64,000 nucleotides of DNA from CAYMCQ01 sp964389025 (lineage in GTDB: Bacteria > Verrucomicrobiota > Verrucomicrobiia > Limisphaerales > CAYMCQ01), in contig CAYMCQ010000003.1 in assembly GCA_964389025.1 (NCBI GenBank), positions 1 to 64,000 of the forward strand, given 5' to 3'. This document shows positions 25,582 through 32,667 of the stretch, piece after piece. A program made the translations under genes and the position numbers. Position 1 is the first letter of the stretch. Each line of letters starts with the position of its first letter. The notes beneath the pieces are model-generated. The model had not been told where the DNA came from. It saw only the letters and a program-made list of their open reading frames with translations, and ran no database searches.

Positions 25582-26385
25582 ATGAAATACATCACGATTA
25601 TCGCCACGCTGTTGCTGGCAGCCTTCACCGCTTCCGCGCACGGCATCTCGGATGCCGACAAACAGGGCATCCTGGAAGGCGGCAACCTCGAATACGTCAA
25701 GCTGGGCGCGACCCACATGCTGACCGGCTACGACCATCTGCTGTTCCTGTTCGGCGTTATCTTCTTTCTGACAAAGTTCACGGACATCGTGAAATTCATC
25801 ACCGCGTTCACGCTGGGACATTGCATCACGCTGATCTTCGCGACGCTGCTGCACATCAAGGCGAACTTCTACCTGATTGACGCCGTGATCGCGCTGACCG
25901 TCTGTTACAAGGCGTTCGACAACCTCGACGGTTTCCGCAAATACATTCAGATGCAATCGCCCAACCTTCTGGGCGCGGTGTTCCTGTTCGGATTGATCCA
26001 CGGATTCGGTCTTTCCACCCGGCTGCAACAATTGCCGCTCGGCCAAGAAGGACTCATCGTGCGAATCCTCTCATTCAATGTGGGCGTGGAGATCGGACAA
26101 ATCCTGGCGCTGACCGGCATGTGGTTCTTTCTGGTGAACTGGCGCAAGACCGCTTCGTTCACGCGTCTCAGCCGCGCCTGCAACATCCTGCTGCTGGCCG
26201 CCGGATCGATCCTGCTGCTGCTGCAATTGCACGGCTATCAGCACACCCGATTCGCGGAGGATTTTCCGCTCAACAAGGACGAGCATTTTCACATTCACGA
26301 GAACATGGAACGCAATCGCGATCCCGGCCCGGACGCGGAGCCGACCGCGCCGCCGGAAACTTTGCCCCGCAATCCGCAACCATAA
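25582..26385 (+). CDS. HupE/UreJ family membrane protein
   Basis: Protein of 267 aa with a signal peptide (ITIIATLLLAAFTASAHG) and about six membrane segments. The conserved GATHMLTGYDHLLFLFG block, with His and Asp in the membrane, and LGHCITLIFA and GLIHGFGLS are HupE/UreJ_2 signatures; this family includes nickel or cobalt transporters. The C terminus is His/Glu-rich. It starts 8 nt after the adaptor gene inside the efflux operon, which suggests metal handling and favours nickel or cobalt as a substrate of the system. Confidence 0.87.
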   Translation: MKYITIIATLLLAAFTASAHGISDADKQGILEGGNLEYVKLGATHMLTGYDHLLFLFGVIFFLTKFTDIVKFITAFTLGHCITLIFATLLHIKANFYLIDAVIALTVCYKAFDNLDGFRKYIQMQSPNLLGAVFLFGLIHGFGLSTRLQQLPLGQEGLIVRILSFNVGVEIGQILALTGMWFFLVNWRKTASFTRLSRACNILLLAAGSILLLLQLHGYQHTRFAEDFPLNKDEHFHIHENMERNRDPGPDAEPTAPPETLPRNPQP

Positions 26386-26411
26386 CCGACCAACAAAACC
26401 AAAAACGACCC

Positions 26412-26894
26412 ATGAAAAAAAACGCACTCCTCGCGACGGGCCTGGCCGCCTGCATCGCCTTCACTGCAACTCCGCTCCTGGCCCAGGAGAAGCCCGCAAA
26501 AAAACCGTCGCCGAAAGCGGGCGGCTCGGGACACAGCCACTTCACCAAAATTCCGGCGACCGTGGAGGAGATTTGGGCGGAAATCCACAAGCAGGAAGCC
26601 AAGCTGGACAAGGTCGTGACGGCCAAGGATTTGGGCGAGGCACATGATCACGCCTTTGCCATCCGCGACCTGGTGAAGGCGCTGCCGGGTAAAGTCGCCG
26701 CCGATAACAAAGCCGCCGCCGAGGAAGGCTCCAAGGAAATCACAAAACTCGCCGCCGCCATTGACAAGTCCGGCGCCGCCGGCGCGCAAAAGGCGACGGA
26801 GGAGAATGTGAAGAAATTGGGCGCGGCGATCAAAGCGCTCGAAGCAAAGCTAAAGCCGGTTGAAGGGAAGAAGGAGTCTCCTGCCCAACCATGA
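26412..26894 (+). CDS. Secreted Lys/Ala-rich helical protein of the efflux operon
   Basis: 160 aa from the ATG at 26412. A clear signal peptide (ALLATGLAACIAFTATPLLA) precedes a His/Lys-rich stretch and a long helical domain (TVEEIWAEIHKQEAKLDKVV; AHDHAFAIRDLVKALPGKVA). No family recognised. It overlaps the next gene by 4 nt, so it belongs to the operon; a periplasmic metal-binding or sensing role is a guess. Confidence 0.7.
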   Translation: MKKNALLATGLAACIAFTATPLLAQEKPAKKPSPKAGGSGHSHFTKIPATVEEIWAEIHKQEAKLDKVVTAKDLGEAHDHAFAIRDLVKALPGKVAADNKAAAEEGSKEITKLAAAIDKSGAAGAQKATEENVKKLGAAIKALEAKLKPVEGKKESPAQP

Positions 26895-27241
26895 ACCAAT
26901 ACCTCGTCAAAGTTCTGGTCAGCGCGGCAGTCGTCGTCGCCGTGGCGGAGATCGCCAAGCGCAGTTCGTTCGTGGGCGGCCTGCTGGCGTCGCTGCCGCT
27001 CACGTCACTGCTCGCGTTCGTCTGGCTCTGGCACGACACGCGCGACGCGCAAAAAATCGCCGCGCTTTCCACCAGCATTCTCTGGCTGGTGCTGCCGTCG
27101 CTGGTGTTGTTTCTCGCGCTGCCGCTGCTGCTGAAACGCGGCATGGATTTTTATCCAGCGCTCGGGGCGTCTGTCGTGGCCATGCTCGGCAGCTACGGCG
27201 CGCTGGTTTTCGCCCTCGGCAAATTTGGCGTCAAACTCTGA
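26891..27241 (+). CDS. DUF3147 family membrane protein
   Basis: Protein of 116 aa with four hydrophobic helices. The N-terminal AEIAKRSSFVGGLLASLPLT and the SIVWLW-type second helix match DUF3147, a small inner-membrane family often found next to metal efflux genes. Overlaps the preceding gene by 4 nt and ends 7 nt before the RND pump start. Confidence 0.82.
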   Translation: MNQYLVKVLVSAAVVVAVAEIAKRSSFVGGLLASLPLTSLLAFVWLWHDTRDAQKIAALSTSILWLVLPSLVLFLALPLLLKRGMDFYPALGASVVAMLGSYGALVFALGKFGVKL

Positions 27242-27248
27242 TACTCCT

Positions 27249-30200
27249 ATGCTCGAAAAAATTCTTTCCTTCTCCATCCGCCAACGCTGGCTCGTCATCC
27301 TCGCCACGCTCGCCGTCGCCGTGCTCGGCGCGTGGAACTTCAACCGCCTGCCGATCGACGCCGTGCCGGACATCACCAACGTCCAGGTGCAGATCAACAC
27401 CGAGGCCGCCGGTTACTCGCCGCTCGAAGCCGAGCAGCGCGTCACGTTCCCCATCGAGACCGCTATGGCCGGCCTTCCGCGACTTGATTACACGCGCTCG
27501 CTCTCGCGCTACGGCCTGTCGCAGATCACCGTCGTGTTCAAGGACGGCACGGACATCTACTGGGCGCGACAGCTCATCAACGAGCGTTTGCAGGAGGTGA
27601 AAAGCAAACTGCCGCCCGGCGTCGAGCCGTCGCTCGGGCCGATTTCCACCGGTCTCGGCGAAATTTACATGTTCACCGTCGAGACCGAACCCGGCGCGCG
27701 GAAACCCGGCGGCGGTGAATACACCCCGATGGATTTGCGCGAGGCGCAGGATTGGATCGTCAAACCGCAACTGCGCAATCTGCCCGGCGTCGTCGAGGTC
27801 AACACCATCGGCGGCTACGTGAAACAATTCCACGTCACGCCGCAGCCCGACAAGCTGCTCAGTTACGGCTTGAGTCTGCGCGACGTGATGGAATCGCTCG
27901 CGCGCAACAACGCCAACGTCGGCGCGGGTTACATCGAGCGGCACGGCGAACAATATCTCATCCGCGCGCCCGGCCAGGTCGGCGGCATCGCGGACATTCG
28001 CGACATCGTGGTGAGCCATCGCGACGGCCAGCCGATTCACATTCACGATGTGGCGGATGTGGTGATCGGTTCGGAACTGCGCACCGGCGCGGCGACGGAG
28101 AACGGCAAGGAAGTTGTGCTCGGCACGGTGTTCATGCTCATCGGCGAGAACAGCCGCACCGTCTCCGAGCGCGTTCACGCCAAGATGGACGAGGTCAACC
28201 GCACGCTGCCCGAAGGCGTGGTGGCGCGCACGCTTTACAACCGCACCGACCTCGTCAACGCCACAATCAACACGGTGAAGACGAACCTGTTCGAGGGCGC
28301 GCTGCTCGTCATCGCGATCCTGTTCGCGCTGCTCGGCAACTTCCGCGCGGCGCTCATCACGGCGCTGGTCATTCCGTTTTCGATGCTGTTCACGATCACC
28401 GGCATGGTGCAGCACAAGATCAGCGGCAACCTGATGAGCCTGGGCGCGCTCGACTTCGGCCTCATCGTGGACGGCGCGGTCATCACCGTGGAAAATTGCA
28501 TCCGCCGCATCGCCGGGGAGCAGAAGCATCGCGGACGCCTGCTCACGCGCGCCGAACGGCTCGACGTGGTGTTGAGCGCGAGCCGCGAAGTCGTGCGGCC
28601 CGCGTTCTTCGGCATGTTCATCATCATGATCGTCTATCTGCCGATCCTCACGCTCACGGGCGTCGAGGGCAAAATGTTCCACCCGATGGCGTGGACGGTC
28701 ATCATCGCGCTCGCCGCGGCGCTCGTGCTGGCGATGACATTCATCCCGGCGGCGGTTGCGCTGCTGCTGGGCGGCAAGGTTTCGGAAAAGGAAAACATCG
28801 TGATGCGCGCGGCGAAGGCGATGTATCGCCCGCTGCTGCAATTCTGTCTCAACCACCGGCCTGCCGTCGCGCTGGCGGCAGTGGTGCTCGTCGTGGTCAG
28901 CGGCATCACCGCGTCGCGCATGGGCAGCGAATTCATTCCCAGCCTTGACGAGGGCGACATCGCGTTGCACGCGCTGCGGATTCCGGGCACAAGTTTGTCG
29001 CAGGCCATCGAGATGCAGCGTGTCTTGGAACAACGGCTCAAGGAATTTCCCGAAGTGAAAAACGTGCTCGCCAAAATCGGCACGGCAGAAATCGCCACCG
29101 ATCCCATGCCGCCGAGCGTGTCGGACAATTACGTCATCATGAAACCGCGCTCCGAGTGGCCGAACCCGAAGAAGCCAAAAGCCCAACTCGTCCGCGAGAT
29201 GGAGGAAGCGGTGACGAAGTTGCGGGGCAACAATTACGAGTTCACGCAACCGATCCAGATGCGTTTCAACGAACTCATTTCCGGCGTGCGCGCCGACGTG
29301 GCGGTGAAGGTGTTCGGCGACAACATGGAGGTGCTGGAGGAAACCGGCCAAGCCGTTGAAAAGGTGCTCGCCACCGTGACCGGCGCGGCGGACGTGAAGC
29401 TTGAACAGACCACCGGCCTGCCGTTGATGACCATTCACCTGAAACGCGACGCGCTCGCCCGCTACGGCCTCAACATCGCCGACGTGCAGGAAGTCATCGA
29501 GATCGCGCTCGGGGGGAAAACTGCGGGCGAAGTCTTCGAGGGCGACCGGCGGTTCGATCTCGCCGTGCGCCTGCCGGAAAATCTCCGCACAGACATCGAG
29601 GCCATCAAACGGATTCCCATTCCGCTTGCGCCGCACGAGGAGTCGGAAAAGCCGGCGGGCCGCGCCGTTTTCCCGCGCCCGGCAAGTTTGGAGGCGATCA
29701 ACCCGCGCGCCTACGTCCCGCTGACTGCAGTGGCGGACATCGAGATCGCGCCCGGCCCGAACCAGATCAATCGCGAGAACGGCAAACGCCGCGTCGTCGT
29801 CACCGCGAACGTGCGCGGTCGCGACCTCGGCTCGTTCGTGACCGAGGCGCAGCAGAAGGTCCGCGAGCAGGTGGAGATCCCCGCCGGTTACTGGACCGCG
29901 TGGGGCGGCACGTTCGAGCAACTCATCTCGGCGGCGAAGCGACTGGAGATTGTCGTGCCCATCACGCTGCTGCTGATCTTCCTGCTGTTGTTCACGACGT
30001 TCGGCTCCGTGAAAGACGCGCTGCTCGTCTTCACCGGCGTGCCGCTGGCGCTGACTGGCGGCGTGGCCGCACTGTGGTTGCGCGACATCCCGCTTTCCAT
30101 CTCGGCTGGCGTCGGTTTCATCGCGTTGAGCGGCGTCGCGGTGCTCAACGGCGTGGTGATGATTTCTTTCATCAACAAACTTCGCGCCGAAGGCAAGCCC

Positions 30201-30452
30201 CTCGACGAAGCCATCACTGAAGGTTCACTCACCCGCCTGCGCCCCGTGTTGATGACCGCGCTTGTCGCCTCGCTCGGCTTCGTGCCGATGGCGCTGGCCA
30301 CCGGCACGGGCGCGGAAGTGCAACGCCCGCTCGCCACCGTCGTCATCGGCGGAATCCTGTCTTCTACCGCGCTTACGCTGCTCGTGTTGCCCGGCCTCTA
30401 TCGAATGTTTCACCGCAAGCATGACGTCTCCGATCAGACCGTTTCAATATAG
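27249..30452 (+). CDS. czcA: CzcA-type heavy metal efflux RND pump
   Basis: 1067 aa from the ATG at 27249 (MLEKILSFSIRQRWLVILA). Proton-driven inner membrane pump with 12 membrane helices and two large periplasmic loops. TMH4 reads LDFGLIVDGAVITVEN, the DFGxxVDGA signature of HME-RND pumps for divalent Zn/Co/Cd/Ni; Cu/Ag pumps have a different motif here. Together with the CzcC- and CzcB-like genes it completes a tripartite system. It is followed directly by a short remnant of another RND C terminus. Confidence 0.93.
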   Translation: MLEKILSFSIRQRWLVILATLAVAVLGAWNFNRLPIDAVPDITNVQVQINTEAAGYSPLEAEQRVTFPIETAMAGLPRLDYTRSLSRYGLSQITVVFKDGTDIYWARQLINERLQEVKSKLPPGVEPSLGPISTGLGEIYMFTVETEPGARKPGGGEYTPMDLREAQDWIVKPQLRNLPGVVEVNTIGGYVKQFHVTPQPDKLLSYGLSLRDVMESLARNNANVGAGYIERHGEQYLIRAPGQVGGIADIRDIVVSHRDGQPIHIHDVADVVIGSELRTGAATENGKEVVLGTVFMLIGENSRTVSERVHAKMDEVNRTLPEGVVARTLYNRTDLVNATINTVKTNLFEGALLVIAILFALLGNFRAALITALVIPFSMLFTITGMVQHKISGNLMSLGALDFGLIVDGAVITVENCIRRIAGEQKHRGRLLTRAERLDVVLSASREVVRPAFFGMFIIMIVYLPILTLTGVEGKMFHPMAWTVIIALAAALVLAMTFIPAAVALLLGGKVSEKENIVMRAAKAMYRPLLQFCLNHRPAVALAAVVLVVVSGITASRMGSEFIPSLDEGDIALHALRIPGTSLSQAIEMQRVLEQRLKEFPEVKNVLAKIGTAEIATDPMPPSVSDNYVIMKPRSEWPNPKKPKAQLVREMEEAVTKLRGNNYEFTQPIQMRFNELISGVRADVAVKVFGDNMEVLEETGQAVEKVLATVTGAADVKLEQTTGLPLMTIHLKRDALARYGLNIADVQEVIEIALGGKTAGEVFEGDRRFDLAVRLPENLRTDIEAIKRIPIPLAPHEESEKPAGRAVFPRPASLEAINPRAYVPLTAVADIEIAPGPNQINRENGKRRVVVTANVRGRDLGSFVTEAQQKVREQVEIPAGYWTAWGGTFEQLISAAKRLEIVVPITLLLIFLLLFTTFGSVKDALLVFTGVPLALTGGVAALWLRDIPLSISAGVGFIALSGVAVLNGVVMISFINKLRAEGKPLDEAITEGSLTRLRPVLMTALVASLGFVPMALATGTGAEVQRPLATVVIGGILSSTALTLLVLPGLYRMFHRKHDVSDQTVSI

Positions 30453-30502
30453 GCAGCGTCGCGCTCCTCACGCTCGTCCTGCTGCCGGTGCTTTACGAGT
30501 GA
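30452..30502 (+). pseudogene. Remnant of an RND pump C terminus
   Basis: Right after the czcA stop, the frame starting at 30452 reads GSVALLTLVLLPVLYE and then a stop. This is the usual ending of an HME-RND last helix (GxxxxTxLxLLVLPxLY) and is homologous to ILSSTALTLLVLPGLY a few codons upstream inside czcA itself. It looks like the tail of a second RND gene left by recombination or replacement of the czcA 3' end. Confidence 0.65.
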
Positions 30503-30549
30503 GTAGAGACAAAAAACACAGGAGGCGAGCGGTCACGAAGCCAGGCAAG

Positions 30550-31155
30550 TCACTGATCTTCTTTGATCGAAGCCAGTGTAGCCGAAGCGGCTTTTGATTC
30601 GACGACGAGCGCGTTGAATTTCCACTCTGCTTTGGGTTCGAGCGTTGAGACCTGGTCGGTTGCGTTTCCGATTTTCTGGCCGGACGCATCAAGGACGTCC
30701 AGATCAATCTTCACACTGAAACACTTTCTGCCGGTCGCATTTTGAACCGTGCCCACGGCGTGGACTATGCCGGTGCCTTGCGTCTTTTCCAGCTTGATTG
30801 CCGAAACGCGAAAGCCGGCCTTGGCCGCAAGTTCCGTCGGCGTCGGTTCGCTATCGCCCGGGTTTGGATTTTTTAACGCGGCCAGCGCGCGTTTTTTTTC
30901 GGTGACGATGTGTTGCTCGTGTTTCAGCCGGATCAACAGCGCCGCGGTTCCGCCGCCAAGGATCAACAGCGCGATGATTGAATAAATAATTCCCTTCACC
31001 GGCACGGCGGATTCCACTTTCGGCGTCGCGAGAAACAATTCGGTTTCCTGACCGCAATGCGGGCATGTCGCGGTCAGTCCGATGCCTTCCGCCGGGAACG
31101 ACAGATGCCCGCCGCAATGCTGACATTCGCCTTTGAGTTGCTTTGTTCTGCTCAT
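30550..31155 (-). CDS. Membrane-anchored zinc-ribbon FxLYD-like protein
   Basis: 201 aa from the ATG at 31155 (MSRTKQLKGECQHCGGHLSF). The N-terminal zinc ribbon has CQHC and CPHC pairs; one membrane helix follows (GIIYSIIALLILGGGTAALL), then a charged linker and a beta-rich FxLYD/DUF3426-type domain (VGTVQNATGRKCFSVKIDLD). The frame stays open far upstream, but that part is antisense to the DUF1501 gene and not credible. Function unknown; related in design to the protein at 6943..7464. Confidence 0.78.
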   Translation of the reverse strand: MSRTKQLKGECQHCGGHLSFPAEGIGLTATCPHCGQETELFLATPKVESAVPVKGIIYSIIALLILGGGTAALLIRLKHEQHIVTEKKRALAALKNPNPGDSEPTPTELAAKAGFRVSAIKLEKTQGTGIVHAVGTVQNATGRKCFSVKIDLDVLDASGQKIGNATDQVSTLEPKAEWKFNALVVESKAASATLASIKEDQ

Positions 31156-31230
31156 TTTTTGGCTCGACTCCTGCAATTTTGGCGAAACCTTACTGTCGCC
31201 AGGCGCGTCGTGTAATGTATGATTTGAGCC

Positions 31231-32667
31231 ATGAACGCCCAAGAACATTCCGCCAAACCGGGAGATTTTTTTATCACGCGCCGGCAATTCTTGCAGCGCG
31301 CCGGCATGGGCTTTGGCGCGTTGAGCCTCTCCGCGCTGCTCGCCAAAAACTTTTTTGAATCTTCCGCGTCCGCGGTCGAATCCATCGCGACGATCACGCC
31401 GCGCCAGCCACATTTCCCGGCGAAGGCGAAACATGTCGTGCACATCTTCGCTCAGGGCGCGCCGTCGCACGTGGACACCTGGGATCCGAAACCGGCGCTC
31501 GCGCAATATGACGGCAAGGAGATTCCCGGCGGTGGCGGTGGAGTGGCGATGGCGTCGCCGTTCAAGTTTTCGCGCAAGGGACGTTCCGGCATCGAAGTCA
31601 GCGAAGTTTTTCCGAAGCTCGGCGAACTTGTTGACGATTTGTGCGTCGTGCGCTCGTGCTACACGGACATTCCCGCGCATGAAGTCGCCACAGTTTTCAT
31701 GAACACCGGCTCGTCGCGCCTCGCGCGGCCAAGCCTCGGCTCGTGGGTGCTTTACGGGCTCGGCACTGAGAATCAAAACATGCCCGGCTACATTTCGCTT
31801 CGCCCCGGCGGAATTCCCGCGGGCGGCACGTCGAACTGGCAATCCGCTTTTCTTCCGGGCGTTTATCAGGGCGTCAGCATCAACACAAAGGTCGCGTCCG
31901 TTGACCAGTTGATACAGAACATCCGCAACCGCTACACGCCGCTCGACGAACAACGCCGGCAGATTGACCTCGTCCACAAGCTCAACGAACTGCACGCGCA
32001 GAATCTGCAGAAGGACGCGCAACTGGAAGCGCGATTGCAGTCCTACGAAATGGCTTTCAAGATGCAGACCGAGGCGACCGACGCTTTCGACATCCAAAAA
32101 GAACCGGCGGCGATGCGCGAACTTTACGGCCGCTCGACTCAAGGAAATCAACTGCTCATCGCGCGCCGGCTCATTGAGCGCGGCGTTCGCTTCGTTCAAG
32201 TGTGGGCCGGCGGCTGGGATCATCATCAGGACATCGAAGACCGTTTGCCCGAGCGCGCGCGCGACATTGACCAGCCGCTCGCCGCGTTCATCCAGGATTT
32301 GAAGCAGCGAAATCTTTTTGACAGCACGCTCGTCATCTGGGGCGGCGAATTCGGTCGGAAACCCGTCCGCGACCGCAACGGCAACGACAATCCGGGTCGC
32401 GACCACAACGCGAAGGCGTTCACGACATTGCTCGCCGGCGCGGGCGTGAAGCGCGGGATGATTCACGGCGCGACGGATGAATTCGGCGCAGCCGCGACGG
32501 AAAACAAAGTCCACACCCACGACTTGCACGCGACAATTCTCGCGCTGCTCGGTTTTGATCACAAAAAACTGAGCTACCGCTACAACGGACGCGACTATCA
32601 CCTCACCGACATCGCGGGCAGCGCGTTGACGCGCGAGGCGGAAGTGGTGAAAGCGATAATGGCGTGA
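31231..32667 (+). CDS. DUF1501 domain protein with Tat signal
   Basis: Protein of 478 aa. The N terminus has a twin-arginine motif (TRRQFLQRAGMG) and a hydrophobic stretch (GALSLSALLA), so it is exported folded. The rest is the DUF1501 sulfatase-like fold: VHIFAQGAPSHVDTWDPKP near residue 70, VWAGGWDHHQD, VIWGGEFGR and HTHDLHATILALLGFDH. In Planctomycetes and Verrucomicrobia such genes are paired with a DUF1549/DUF1553 cytochrome gene, as here, where the two overlap by one base. Substrate unknown; degradation of complex polysaccharides has been proposed for the pair. Confidence 0.92.
   Translation: MNAQEHSAKPGDFFITRRQFLQRAGMGFGALSLSALLAKNFFESSASAVESIATITPRQPHFPAKAKHVVHIFAQGAPSHVDTWDPKPALAQYDGKEIPGGGGGVAMASPFKFSRKGRSGIEVSEVFPKLGELVDDLCVVRSCYTDIPAHEVATVFMNTGSSRLARPSLGSWVLYGLGTENQNMPGYISLRPGGIPAGGTSNWQSAFLPGVYQGVSINTKVASVDQLIQNIRNRYTPLDEQRRQIDLVHKLNELHAQNLQKDAQLEARLQSYEMAFKMQTEATDAFDIQKEPAAMRELYGRSTQGNQLLIARRLIERGVRFVQVWAGGWDHHQDIEDRLPERARDIDQPLAAFIQDLKQRNLFDSTLVIWGGEFGRKPVRDRNGNDNPGRDHNAKAFTTLLAGAGVKRGMIHGATDEFGAAATENKVHTHDLHATILALLGFDHKKLSYRYNGRDYHLTDIAGSALTREAEVVKAIMA

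Noticed and set aside
27231..29921. 896-codon minus-strand frame
   Set aside because: Antisense to the CzcA-type pump; composition is Arg/His/Asp-rich and typical of a GC-rich shadow frame.
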